Shown: piece after piece, positions 16,101 to 24,000 of the stretch
Numbering within the stretch: position 1 is the first letter of the stretch
Layout of the letters: each line of letters opens with the position of its first letter
Assembly: GCA_025454695.1 (NCBI GenBank)
Contig: JALONX010000003.1
Span: forward strand, 1 to 35,561
Direction: 5' to 3'
Source of the DNA: Chloroflexaceae bacterium
GTDB taxonomy: Bacteria; Chloroflexota; Chloroflexia; Chloroflexales; Chloroflexaceae
DNA length: 35,561 bases
Translations under genes and position numbers: made by a program
The notes under the pieces: generated by a model
What the model was told of the DNA's origin: nothing
Databases searched by the model: none
What the model saw: the letters and a program-made list of their open reading frames with translations, nothing else

Positions 16101-18588
16101 CCGCTGGCCGCACGCCCCACGAGCGCCAAAGCTCGGCCAGGGCGTATTCCAGGGCGAACAGGGCTGGTTGGGTGAATTGAGTCTGGTTGAGAGAACCGAG
16201 AACCGAGAACTGAGAACCATTCTCACTGGATGGCTCTGGCGGTTCTTGGTTCTTGGTTCTCGGTTCTTCGCAAATTATTTCTCGAATATCAATGTTGAGC
16301 AGCGGCGTCAGAATATCGGCGCAGCGGTCGAGGGCGGCGCGGAAAACGGGTTCGCTGGCGTAGAGTTGCTGGCCCATGCCCGCGTACTGGGCACCCTGGC
16401 CAGTGAAAAGAAAGGCAATCTTCGGCGGGCGCATGCTGGCCTGTCCCAGCTGCACGCCCGCGCTCTCGTCGCCAGCGGCCAGGCGGGCCAGCCGTTCGCG
16501 GGCCTCGGCGGCGCTGCTGGCCACCAGGGCCAGGCGCTGGGCAAAGTGGTTGCGCCCATGGGCGGCAGTGGCGGCCACCTCCGCCAGGCGCACGGCGGGG
16601 TTGGCCCCCAGATATTCGGCGTAGCGCCCGGCCAGCGCCCGCAGCGCCACGGTGTCTTTGGCTGACAGGGGCAATACCACCGGATGTTGGGGTTGGGTCG
16701 CCGCCGGACGTAGGGCAGGCATATATGCCTGCCCTACGTCCGGCGGCGATTCGGCCACCACCACATGGGCATTCGTGCCGCCAAACCCAAAGGAACTGAC
16801 GCCCGCAATCCGCAACCCATCCCCAGCCTGCCACGGCTGCACGGCGGTGGGGATGGCGAAGGGGGTATTTTGTACTGCGTACTGCGGACTGCGTACTGCG
16901 ACTGCCCTGAGCGAAGGCGAAGGGTACTGCGTACTGCGTGCTGCGTGCTGCGTGCTGAAACCTTCGCGCTCCCCTTCGACAAGCTCAGGGCAGGCTTCGC
17001 GTCCTTCGCGGATCGGCTCCGGTCTCCGGTCTCCGGTCTCCGGTCGCTGAGTCTCCGGTCTGAGGTACGGGTTCAGCTCCCGCAGATGCAAATGGGGCGG
17101 GATTGCGCCATGGTGCATGGCCAGGGCCACTTTGATCAGCCCGGCGATGCCGGCGGCTGCTTCGGTGTGGCCGATATTGGTCTTCACCGAGCCGAGCATG
17201 CAGGACGATTGCCGCCCGTCTACGCCCAGCACTGCCGCCAGCGCCCGCAACTCAATCGGGTCACCCAGGGCCGTGCCGGTGCCGTGGGCCTCCACATAGC
17301 CCACCTCCGCCGGGCTGACGGCGGCGTTCTGCAGGGCCGCCCGCACCACCGCCTGCTGGGCCGCGCCATTGGGGGCGGTCAGGCCATTGCTACGGCCATC
17401 CTGGTTCACCGCGCTGCCCCGAATCACGGCATAGATCGAGTCGCCATCGCGCTCGGCGTCGGCCAGCCGCTTCAGCACCACCAGCCCGCAACCCTCGCTG
17501 CGCACATAGCCATCGGCCCGTGAGTCGAAGGTTTTGCAGCGCCCGTCAGCCGCCATCATGCGGGCCTGCGAAAAAGCCACCGTCGCTTCCGGCGACAAAA
17601 TCAGATTGACGCCCCCGGCCAGGGCCAGGTCGCTTTCGCCGCTGCGCAGGCTCTGCAGCGCCATGTGAACCGCCACCAGCGACGAGGAGCAGGCCGTGTC
17701 AACGGCGACACTCGGCCCGTGCAGGTCGAGGCTGTAGGAAAGGCGATTGGCGGCGATGCTGAAGGCGTTGCCGCTGCCACTGTAGGCGTTCACCTCCGCA
17801 CCGTGCTGGCCCTGCAACAGCATGTAGTCGTGGCCGCTGATGCCTACAAACACGCCGCTGTTGCTGCCCGCCAGGCTATCGGGTGCAATGGCGGCGTCCT
17901 CCAGGGCTTCCCAGGCTACCTCTAGCAGCAGGCGCTGCTGCGGGTCGAGCGGGGCGGCTTCGCGGGGGGAAATGCCAAAAAAGCGGGCGTCAAACTCGTC
18001 TACCCGTTCGAGGAACCCGCCCCAGCGGGTGGTCATCTTGCCGGGCTGCACCTGCTGGCTGTAGAACTCGTCCAGGCTCCAGCGCTCCGGCGGCACCTCG
18101 CTAATCGCATCCACACCATCGTGCAGCAGCCGCCAGAAGGCCGCAGGGCCAGCGGCCCCCGGAAAGCGGCAGCCAATGCCGACGATGGCGAGTGCTGAGT
18201 GCTGAGTGCTGAGTGCTGAGCTATCAGCAGGAGCCTCTGCGTCTCTGGGTATCTGCGCCTCTGCGTTGATGCCTGCTGCGTTTGTGCCCGGCTCGGACAG
18301 GTGCGCGGCCAGGGCAGCGATGGTGGGATGTTCGTAGATCAGGGTGGGCGAGAGGGTCGCACCAAGCCACTCCTCCAGGTCGCCAGACAGACTCACGGCT
18401 TCGCGGGAGGAAAGGCCAAAGCTGTCGAGGGGCGTGTGGGCGTCAATCTCAGCGGGTTCAACCGCGATCAGATCGGCGATCTGGGCCACTAACCAGGATT
18501 GAATGGCGTTGGCATCAGGTCTGGGGCGCGCAATCTCCGAACGGGGGAGTGAGTCTTGACCGCTGCGAGGGCTGCGATCCTCCATCAC
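10189..18588 (-). CDS. Hybrid PKS/NRPS: ACP-KS-AT-(degenerate DH)-ACP-C-A[MT]-PCP (2799 aa)
   Basis: The N-terminal ACP (GLSSREA, near residue 59) is the expected acceptor of the acyl group from FAAL, whose gene overlaps this start. KS has TACSSS near 300, EAHGTGTALGDP and KTNIGHTEAAAG. AT has GQGAQ near 733, GHSVGEY near 834 and HAFHS near 937 (malonyl type). About 110 residues (1100-1210) resemble the middle of a PKS dehydratase but lack HxxxGxxxxP. There is no KR. ACP has GLDSI near 1253. C has HHIVVDLWS near 1440. A has YTSGSTGRPKG near 1966, NAYGPTE and YKTGDL near 2203. A methyltransferase sits between A8 and A9 (about 2273-2600, VEVGTGKDA). PCP has GGHSL near 2716, then a Q/R/E-rich helix that may dock to the next protein. 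Pocket residues read D-A-S-T-I-A-A-I-G-K, similar to Phe/Tyr pockets (inference). GTG 18588 or, better spaced from GGAGGAG, ATG 18585 is the start. Confidence 0.95.
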   Translation of the reverse strand: MMEDRSPRSGQDSLPRSEIARPRPDANAIQSWLVAQIADLIAVEPAEIDAHTPLDSFGLSSREAVSLSGDLEEWLGATLSPTLIYEHPTIAALAAHLSEPGTNAAGINAEAQIPRDAEAPADSSALSTQHSALAIVGIGCRFPGAAGPAAFWRLLHDGVDAISEVPPERWSLDEFYSQQVQPGKMTTRWGGFLERVDEFDARFFGISPREAAPLDPQQRLLLEVAWEALEDAAIAPDSLAGSNSGVFVGISGHDYMLLQGQHGAEVNAYSGSGNAFSIAANRLSYSLDLHGPSVAVDTACSSSLVAVHMALQSLRSGESDLALAGGVNLILSPEATVAFSQARMMAADGRCKTFDSRADGYVRSEGCGLVVLKRLADAERDGDSIYAVIRGSAVNQDGRSNGLTAPNGAAQQAVVRAALQNAAVSPAEVGYVEAHGTGTALGDPIELRALAAVLGVDGRQSSCMLGSVKTNIGHTEAAAGIAGLIKVALAMHHGAIPPHLHLRELNPYLRPETQRPETGDRRPEPIREGREACPELVEGEREGFSTQHAARSTQYPSPSLRAVAVRSPQYAVQNTPFAIPTAVQPWQAGDGLRIAGVSSFGFGGTNAHVVVAESPPDVGQAYMPALRPAATQPQHPVVLPLSAKDTVALRALAGRYAEYLGANPAVRLAEVAATAAHGRNHFAQRLALVASSAAEARERLARLAAGDESAGVQLGQASMRPPKIAFLFTGQGAQYAGMGQQLYASEPVFRAALDRCADILTPLLNIDIREIICEEPRTKNQEPPEPSSENGSQFSVLGSLNQTQFTQPALFALEYALAELWRSWGVRPAVVLGHSVGEYVAACVAGVYSLEDGLRLIAARARLMQELPAGGGMLNVFADAETAAALLAPHAADLSIAAVNGPRHMVLSGRQAALAEVERECAVRGIETRPLTVSHAFHSPLMEPILDSFQEVAENISYRAPTIPLLSNVTGRMMTDAPDGTYWRQHLRQPVQFGANVAALLELGVGTVIEVGPHPALLAMARKNLPEGAMLLLPSLRRNQPDATVIRESVAALYVRGVALDWQTLLPAGPRLRLPTYPFQRERFWFEAGTTTPARAPRHMQVIPIASPLLPLQFAVYATEGQWQAAGADEAARVTALALRLAEAHFGPGDHNLAELTIHAPLAFELDALLLLLDPVTHAVQLCGQREGSWTLHATFELRPGLRRPPEETAETVAATPEADVGTLATLRTELARVLRLAPRQIDPQLSISSLGLDSIMAIELKGTLESRLGVVLPIASLIAGPSLAELADEVERLQAVGASSTAPLAAPTVSGQLSHGQRALWFQHQIHPDSVFNPAYAARVRQPLDVARLRQAFQQVIERHPSLRSRFTMQNGEPMQQLDAQAEIAFFHHDGSGWSEAELQQQLLELSRQPFELETGPLLRLHVLSLADDDHTILMAAHHIVVDLWSQAIIISEVSRCYAEPTLALPPLAQGYADYVAWQNQWLAGPAGEASWRYWQGKLANVAPLELPTDRPRPASQTFTGRTHSFRLPAELTQRLRHLGETQGATLFATTLAAFKLLLYRYTGVADISVGTPTTGRSQTAWLEQVGYFVNPVALRDELDGSQPFTALLGQVRQTVVEAIANQDYPIALLVEKLQPERNLSRTPLFQVMFVFQRAHLLYDEGLSSFAVGSNGNHMALGGLALEGVPLEQQVAPFELTLMLAEAGDKLAASFTYNSDLFEATTIERMVGHFTTLLQAIVATPDQPIGRLPLLTEAETRQLAAWNATARPFDERPVHVQFEEMAARTPTAIAVTDWSGINAEAQRHRDAEDGEIRNVADSATQSSIVNRQSSISYHELNARANQLAHHLRSLGVGPESIVGICLERSPEMIVALLAVLKAGAAYLPLDPGYPAERLRYMVEDARPAVIFTIDDLRLTIGREDVKHVIVNRQSSIVNLTDWQPFAHLPTENLNLEVIGGDLAYVIYTSGSTGRPKGVLLQHRGLSNLVQAQISGFGITAASRVLQFASFSFDAAVSEVFMALLAGGTLYLLDRDTLTTPQELARAMHELAISAVTLPPSLLALLPPEELPGLQTVISAGERCGPELAERWRVGRRFFNAYGPTEATIGPTFYEVTGALPEGVSSTPIGTPIANMQIHLLDSYGQPVPVGVPGEIHIGGVGLARGYLNRPELTAERFINLRLTIDDLRLEGSVPAQSSIVNRQSLIYKTGDLARRLPDGTLEYMGRIDQQVKLRGFRIELGEIETVLKQHPGVRDAVALVREDTPGDQRLIAYVVPENRKPVKLWPSVAEYFIYDDLLYSAMTNDERRNSSYRNAIRRAVPGKVVVEVGTGKDAILARICVEEGARHVYAIELLEESYQKAKACIESLGLSDRITLIHGDMRSVTLPELADVCVSELVGPIGGCEGAALLINDAWRFLKPGGVMIPSRTVTQIAAVQLPDAFVAEPHFSAVSGCYVERIFEHQGYRFDLRLCMQGLGREALRSSVGVFEDLDHTGPAEAEYIRHEQLHVVQNGRVDGFLVWLQLHTDADNTIDILDHEHCWLPVFLPVFSPGIQAEAGDVFDITIESRLSDNGLNPDYHLSGVLQRADGSSLPWNYSSYHYKQLYQATPFYAQLFANDAVPTRADEQVQLAPSELRANLRQRMPEYMVPAGFMFLDALPLTPNGKVDRKGLPAPKSARPAGPTMLVAPRNATEQVLATIWQAALKLEQVGVHDNFFDLGGHSLLMAKVHSQVQEQFGRNISLVELFRRPTISALASYLSGDSSEQRALQESQERAQKQRSALQQRQQNAALARQRLTDKGKK
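11981..12063. repeat. Inverted ATTGACG/CAATCGT arrays in the A domain (before A7)
   Basis: ATTGACG units at 11981-12013 face CAATCGT units at 12030-12063 across a 16-nt centre, giving a potential hairpin of about 30 bp with a few mismatches. The translation is INLRLTIDDLRL, a centre, then QSSIVNRQSLI, leading into YKTGDL. The arm read as TTGACGA on the coding strand contains TTTACGA variants at the phases that would otherwise give TGA. Confidence 0.9.
12784..12868. repeat. Inverted ATTGACG/CAATCGT arrays in the A domain (A2-A3)
   Basis: Left array 12784-12815 and inverted right array 12837-12868 flank a 21-nt centre. They encode TIDDLRLTIGRED and VIVNRQSSIVNLTDW at the same loop as the arrays at 3485-3570 of the neighbouring gene. 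One of each three units in the TTGACGA arm is TTTACGA. Confidence 0.9.
13094..13193. repeat. ATTGACG heptamers plus 9-mers before the A1 motif
   Basis: Heptamers at 13094-13124 and CCTCTGCGT-type 9-mers at 13161-13193 encode TQSSIVNRQSSISYHEL and INAEAQRHRDAED. The position equals that of 3790-3882 and 35-70 in the other two A domains. Confidence 0.9.
16190..16268. repeat. Inverted GAACCGA arrays inside the AT domain
   Basis: GAACCGA/GAACTGA units (about 16190-16218) and the inverted GGTTCTT units (about 16241-16268) flank a 22-nt centre. The coding strand reads EEPRTKNQEPP and SQFSVLGSLNQTQF. The position is the same AT loop (before QFTQPALFALEYAL) that holds repeats in the other AT. Confidence 0.88.
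16698..16749. repeat. Perfect 52-bp palindrome inside the coding sequence (KS-AT linker)
   Basis: The two 26-bp arms meet between 16723 and 16724 with no spacer and no mismatch. The centre is GGCATATATGCC. It is translated in frame as SPPDVGQAYMPALRPAA in the linker after the KS domain. It would form a cruciform in DNA or a very stable hairpin in mRNA. Confidence 0.93.
16872..17061. repeat. Composite repeat block in the C-terminal part of the KS domain
   Basis: GTACTGC heptamers (16872-16903), a 24-bp-unit relative in inverted orientation (16904-16924), more GTACTGC/GTGCTGC heptamers (16924-16957), a second unit (16971-16994) between CTTCGCG copies, and GGTCTCC heptamers (17016-17061). About 60 residues are added in frame between HLHLRELNPY and FAIPTAVQPW of the KS domain, a loop that is short in most KS domains. 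The KS core motifs on both sides remain intact. Confidence 0.87.
18191..18266. repeat. AGTGCTG heptamers and 9-mers in the ACP-KS linker
   Basis: AGTGCTG units at 18191-18222 and CCTCTGCGT-type units at 18234-18266 encode SALSTQHSALAIVG and NAEAQIPRDAE. The heptamer array runs directly into the first beta strand of the KS domain. The opposite orientation would contain TGA, so the stop-free strand is the coding one. Confidence 0.87.
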
Positions 18589-20417
18589 GGCTCCTCCAGC
18601 TCATCTAACGTGCCAGCGAGGAACCCGGCGCGACAGGCGTGGCGCTGAATTTTGCCGCTGGAGGTTTTGGGAATATAGCCAGTTTTTAGCAGCACCACCG
18701 CATGCACCCGCAGATCGTGGGTGTCGGCAATGGCCCGGCGCACAGCGGTGACGACCTCCTGGCGCGTGGGGCCGCTCTCGCGCCGTTGGGCCGCTTGGAA
18801 GCTGCGCTCGACTTCGGCGGCGACAACCAGGCGCTCCTCGCCGTTGACTTCAACCGCGAAGGCGGCGATGCAGCCCTGGCGTATGGCCGGGTGGCTAGTT
18901 TCCACCGTGGTTTCAATATCTTGCGGGTAGTGGTTGCGCCCATCAATAATAATCAGGTCTTTCAGCCGCCCGGTGACGTAGAGCTGCCCGCCATGCACAA
19001 AGCCCAGGTCACCGGTGCGCAAAAACGGTTCTGCGCCACCCTCGGCAACCCGTGCATGAAAGGTCTGCTCGCTCTCGGCGGGGCGCTCCCAGTAGCCCTG
19101 GGCCACGCTCGGCCCGCTGACCCAGATCTCGCCCACGCCCTCGGGCGGGCGGGGGGCCAGCGTTTCCGGGTCAACAACCGCCAGCTGCTGGCCAGGGCGG
19201 GCATAGCCACAACTGACTAACGTTATTTGATTTAACGCAGAGGCGCTAAGACGCAGAGACGCAGAGGTATCAGTATCGCTCTGCTTCCCTTCGACAATGC
19301 TCAGGGCAGACTCTGCATCTCTGCGACTCTGCGTTGAACTTACTACAACCAGATTGCGCCCCAGGGCATCGGCGTCCACGCTCAGGGTAGCCGGGGCGAC
19401 CCCCGCCGTGCCGCCAGAAACGAAAAGGGTGCCTTCGGCCAGACCGTAGCAGGGGTAAAAAGCTTCGGCGCGAAAACCGCATGATGCAAAGGTGGCGCTG
19501 AAGCGTTGCAGGGTTTCGGCCCGCACCGGCTCGGCCCCGTTGAAGGCTAACCGCCAGGTGCTTAAATCTAGCCCGGCGAGCTGTTCGGGCGTGGCTTTGC
19601 GGGCGCAGAGATCGTAGGCGAAGTTTGGCCCGCCGCTCACCTGCACGCCATAGCGAGAAATAACCTGCAACCAGCGCATAGGCCGTTGCAAAAAGGCCAT
19701 CGGCGACATCAGCACACAGTGGGCAGCAATATGCACTGGCTGCAACAGCCCGCCGATCAGGCCCATGTCGTGGTAGGGCGGCAGCCAGGAACACCCTATG
19801 TTGCCCTGGGCCAGGTTAAAAGCATCGGCAATCAAGGTGGAGTTGGCCAGCAGATTGGCGTGGGTCAGCATCACCCCTTTGGGCGTGCCGGTGGAGCCAG
19901 AGGTGTATTGCAGAAAGGCTAGTGTGTCGCCATTCACCAACGGAGGTTGCCATGTGGACTCGCTGTCCGACGGCAGATTGTCGGTGGCCAGCCAGCGCAG
20001 GGCGGCCAGGTCGGGCGCATCTTCAAACACCGACTCGGCCAGACTGAGAATGCCCGCCGTGGTGAGGGCCACGCGGGCCTGGGCATTGGCGGCAATCGCC
20101 TGGAGGCGCGGCAGGGTGCGCACCATGCGCATGGGGTTGGGCGGGTAAGCGGGCACGGCCACCACCCCGGCGTAGAGGCAGCCAAAAAAGCCCGCGATGT
20201 AGGCCGGGCCTGGCTGGTAGAGCAGCAAGGCCCGTTCGCCGGGGGCGGCCAGGGGTTGCAGTTGGGCCGCAATTGCCCGTGCCCGCCGGTCTAGCTCGGC
20301 AAATGAAATGCGCTCATCTTCCTCGCCCCCGTCATCCAGAAAGGTGTAGACGATTTGCTCAGGCTGGTGTGTGGCCCGCCAGCGCAATACCTCAACCAGT
20401 GTTTCCTGCTGCTCCAT
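18585..20417 (-). CDS. Fatty acyl-AMP ligase (FAAL), lipopeptide initiation
   Basis: This 610-residue member of the ANL superfamily activates a fatty acid as acyl-AMP and passes it to a carrier protein. Visible motifs are YTSGSTGTPKGVMLTHANLL near residue 176, WLPPYHDMGLIGG, FYPCYGLAEGTLFVSGG, GRLKDLIIIDGRNHYPQDIE near 489, and the C-terminal KTSSGKIQRHACR containing the catalytic Lys. HDMGLIGG and GRNHYPQDIE are typical of FAALs rather than CoA ligases. The stop overlaps the start of the ACP-first PKS/NRPS (TGATG), so the two are translationally coupled and ACP is the likely acceptor. A repeat block of about 40 residues (358-400) is inserted in the region of the FAAL-specific insertion. TAGGAACC precedes the ATG at 20417. 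Confidence 0.94.
   Translation of the reverse strand: MEQQETLVEVLRWRATHQPEQIVYTFLDDGGEEDERISFAELDRRARAIAAQLQPLAAPGERALLLYQPGPAYIAGFFGCLYAGVVAVPAYPPNPMRMVRTLPRLQAIAANAQARVALTTAGILSLAESVFEDAPDLAALRWLATDNLPSDSESTWQPPLVNGDTLAFLQYTSGSTGTPKGVMLTHANLLANSTLIADAFNLAQGNIGCSWLPPYHDMGLIGGLLQPVHIAAHCVLMSPMAFLQRPMRWLQVISRYGVQVSGGPNFAYDLCARKATPEQLAGLDLSTWRLAFNGAEPVRAETLQRFSATFASCGFRAEAFYPCYGLAEGTLFVSGGTAGVAPATLSVDADALGRNLVVVSSTQSRRDAESALSIVEGKQSDTDTSASLRLSASALNQITLVSCGYARPGQQLAVVDPETLAPRPPEGVGEIWVSGPSVAQGYWERPAESEQTFHARVAEGGAEPFLRTGDLGFVHGGQLYVTGRLKDLIIIDGRNHYPQDIETTVETSHPAIRQGCIAAFAVEVNGEERLVVAAEVERSFQAAQRRESGPTRQEVVTAVRRAIADTHDLRVHAVVLLKTGYIPKTSSGKIQRHACRAGFLAGTLDELEEP
19234..19338. repeat. Repeat block inside FAAL: inverted 9-mers around a 24-bp unit
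   Basis: 9-mers of ACGCAGAGG type (19234-19267) and their inverted copies (19311-19338) flank the dispersed CCCTTCGACAATGCTCAGGG unit at 19287-19309. The translation reads TQSRRDAES, ALSIVEGKQ, SASLRLSAS, and keeps the FAAL frame between LGRNLVVV and LVSCGYARPG. Confidence 0.88.
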
Positions 20418-21018
20418 GGTTCCTACTACATCCCTTCGCAGGTTTCTACCGGGCCGTTAAGTAGTTGACATCATGAGTTATACCAACTGCGAATGAGTCA
20501 ACATTTCTGACAGTCAGGCCGCTGGCAGGCGGAGAAACCACGCAAGAATGGCTGCAAACTTGCAACTATTTCATAGTTTTAACACGAGATGACGGGGCAA
20601 GTATACCCTATTTTTGCTATATCCGATTACGCACTTGAGGTGGAGAAGGGCGAAAATGACAAGATTGTAAATTTTACCTGTTTTCTTTGTTTTAGCCTCC
20701 CCACGTGTTAGGCCAGTTTTAGTTCATCACAAAGCACAAAAGCGCGTTTATCTTTGTATGTCAAGCAGTTTATTCATCGGGGTTGAAATTCTATAAAAAA
20801 TGTTAATTGACATGAATAGTTCAAATAGCGTATCGTTGAGAAGTACCTACAACCGTCAGGCTACCAGATCGTGTTGGAAAAAACGTGCCAGGTGACCACC
20901 CCTTAGTCAGGGAAAGGAGGTCGTTGCGTTCCATGTACCTCGGGCGACCAATTTGGGAGAGTTGGCCCGCCTGAACCCATTGTTGTCTTGCGTATTCACA
21001 ACCTGTAAGGAGGGTTAC
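20418..21018. promoter_or_regulatory. 601-bp divergent intergenic region
   Basis: This is the only long non-coding stretch. It separates the minus-strand lipopeptide genes from the plus-strand protease and is AT-richer than its surroundings. On the plus strand TTGACA (20807-20812) is followed after 18 bp by TATCGT (20831-20836), a possible weak promoter for the protease with a leader of roughly 175 nt. A short inverted repeat AACTAT-TTC-ATAGTT lies at 20564-20578. On the minus strand TATACT-like and TATAAC-like boxes are present, but none has a well-spaced -35. I see no known riboswitch and no credible small ORF. Confidence 0.45.
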
Positions 21019-24000
21019 GTGCTATCTCGTCTAACGAAATGGGCCAGCGCTGTCGCTGGCACAGCCCTTGTCGTTGGCATGATGGGCGGACTAGCGACCC
21101 CGCGCTCCGTTGCCGCCCAGACCGTGCCGGATCTCCCCCCCCAATTCCAGCTTATTCCAGGTGCCGACACGCAAACCTGGACTCAACGGCCCACCAGCCA
21201 GAAGAGTGGCCCGGTGAATGTCGTCGTCCATATCAATGAGCAGCCCCTGGCCACCGTGGGCCGCTTCTGGACTCACCAGCAGCGCCAGGCCCATGTCCAA
21301 AAAATCCGTGACAAGCAGAACCAGGTGATTCCCCAGGTGCAGGCCCTCGGCGGCAACGTCGTGGGGCGCTTTACCCATGTCTCCGCCGGGTTGGCCGTGG
21401 CGATTGACGCTAGCCGCCTGGATGAGCTGAGCAAAATTAGCAACGTGGTGACGGTGCGAACGGTGGGCGATTACCAGCTCGACCTGACCGACACCGTGCC
21501 CTGGATTGGTGCGACGCCGCTGCAGCAGGCGGGCATCACCGGACGGCACCCGCTGACGGGACAGGGCCTGGATGTGGCCGTGATCGACTCAGGGGTGGAC
21601 TTTACCCATGCCAAATTGGGCGGCCCCGGCACCCGCGAAGCCTACCTGACGGCCTACTGTGGTGCGCCAGATATTGAGCCGAGCCTGCCCAACGGCAGCC
21701 CCAACCCGGCCTGTACAGCCCACAGCAGTGACCCTGACCCGGAGTTGATTGGCCCGAACGCTTTGAAAGTGAAGGGCGGCACCGACTGGGTGGGCGAGGG
21801 CTGGCCGGTGTTTAGCAGCACCATCGAACCCGATGCCAACCCGATTGACTTTGAAGGCCACGGCACCCATGTGGCCGACATCATTGGTGGCCTGCCCACA
21901 ACCCCCGGCGCAGGCGACCAGGGCGTTGCTCCCGGTGTCAACATCTGGGGCTTCAAGGCCTGTAGCGCCGTTTCTAGCTCGTGCAACGGCCTGGCGCTGT
22001 TGCTGGCGGTTGACGACGCCCTTGACCTGGACAACTCGGACTATGGCGCGTGCGACCCGATGAAGGACGAGGGCTGCACCACCTTCGACCCGGCGGACGT
22101 GATCAACATGTCGCTCGGCTCGCCCTACGGCCAGGCTGAGGACGACCTGACCCACTTCAGCAACATCGCCAGCTTCTACGGCTCGGTGGTGGTGGTTTCG
22201 GCGGGCAACAGTGCCGACAAGCCCTACATCGTTGGTTCGCCTTCGGCAGCTGATGGTACCATTAGCGTGGCCCAGAGCACCGTACCGTCGGACAAACTGT
22301 TCCGCATCAATATCGGCAGCGACAGTGTGCCGGGCTTCTTGCAGCCATGGTCGCCGCCACTGCCCGCCGCCCCCGGCGTGAGCGGTGCCGTGCAGTATGG
22401 CAACGGCGCGGGCGGCAACCTGCTGGGCTGCACGGCCTTCGCACCTGGCTCGCTCGCCGGTCGCGTGCTGCTGGTAGACCGGGGCGGCTGCGCGGTGAGC
22501 ATCAAGGGTTCCAACGGCGCGGCTGCCGGAGCGGTGATGGTGCTGGTGGCCAACAACCAGTTCTCCAACACGCCGCCAGTGCTGGGCTTTGGTGGTGGCA
22601 GCGTCACTGCGCCCACCCTGACGATCACCCAGAACGATGGCAACCTGCTCAAGGCCCAGCTGGGCCAGACGGCCTCGGCCTCGAACGAGAGCTTCATCGC
22701 CCTGCAGGATGACATTGTGGCGACCTCGTCCCGTGGCCCCCGCATCGCCGATGGCAGCATCAAGCCGGACATTGCGGCCCCTGGTGCCAGCGTTTCGGCT
22801 ATCGCCGGGAGCGGCAACGAAAAGGAAGCCTTTGGCGGCACCTCGGGCGCAGCCCCCATGGTGTCGGGCGCAGCAGCGCTGATGATCGAAAAGTTAGAAC
22901 GGGCTGGTATTCTGCGTGATGCTAACCCGGGCGTGGTGGTGCCGGGCCTTTCGGTGGCGAACCTGGTGCGAGCCATGCTGATGAACACGGCCAACCCCAA
23001 CACCTTTATCGGTGGGAGCGCGGCCAACGGTGGTAGTGGCTTTCTCGCGCCCATCACCCTGCAAGGGGCGGGCCGGGTGGATGCGCTGGCGGCCTATGCC
23101 AGCAGCACCATCGCCATTGATGTCACCGACCTCTACAACTTCGCCGTTGACGGCTGGGAGCGGGATGACTTCTGCACCGTGAGCACACCGCCCACCGCTG
23201 GCTACCTCAACGCGCTGATCGGGCTGGTGACACCGGAATACTACAACGGTTCCCACGACTGTATCGTGGCGGGGGACTTCGGCAACGAGTTCTTCCGAGC
23301 CTGGAACCGCGTCAGCGGGAGCCTCTCGTTTGGCTACGATGGCGTTTCCGGCACCATGCGCGAAACCCGCAAAGTCCTCATCCTCAACATGAGTGGTCAG
23401 CCCCGCAGCTACAATCTCAGCAGCGCCTTCCGCTACGCTGACGATGAGAACAAGGGCGTGCGTGTCACGGCCTCACCGGCCCGCTTCACGCTGCAGCCCG
23501 CCGCCCCCATTTCGGCGGAAAATGTCTCGGTGGATGTGCCCTTCGCCAAACTGGTGGATGTGACTATCAACGTCAATGCGCGCAACCTGCGCGACTGGAC
23601 GCTCAACGCGGGCGAAGCGGGCGGTAGCGGCACCAACATCTACTGCAACGACCCGGCCACATGCCCGACGTTGACCATCTTCGAGTACGACGGCTTTCTG
23701 ACCATCAACGGTGGGGCGGGCAACCTGGTGCGCATGCCCTGGCAGATTTTGCCCAAGAAGGCCGCTGGCAACACGGTGCTCAACACCAACACGCGCCAGC
23801 AGCAGGTGCGGCTGTTTAACGCCGGGCGCAACAAGGCCGGGGCAACCGAGGTCTTCTCGCTGGTGGACATTAGCCCCAACCAGTGTGACGTGCGCGACGA
23901 GTTCGGCAACTGTCTGGTGACGGACTACTCGCCCGGCATTATCCCCGGCCTGAACCAGACGGCGATTGACCTGAAGGAAGTGGGCGTGCGCTGCGTGTAC

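Noticed and set aside
15010-16665. A long open frame on the plus strand opposite the PKS, and similar ones at 850-1755, 8201-9478 and 10861-11901
   Set aside because: They are antisense shadows of GC-rich megasynthase genes. They lack recognisable domains and ribosome sites, while the minus-strand frames contain unbroken catalytic motifs.
20953-21018. Upstream TTG start for the protease
   Set aside because: It has no ribosome site and would place 22 extra residues before a complete signal peptide. The GTG at 21019 has AAGGAGG at ideal distance.
20840-21018. Riboswitch in the protease leader
   Set aside because: The leader is long enough but I could not match it to a known aptamer, and the pairing I could find is weak.
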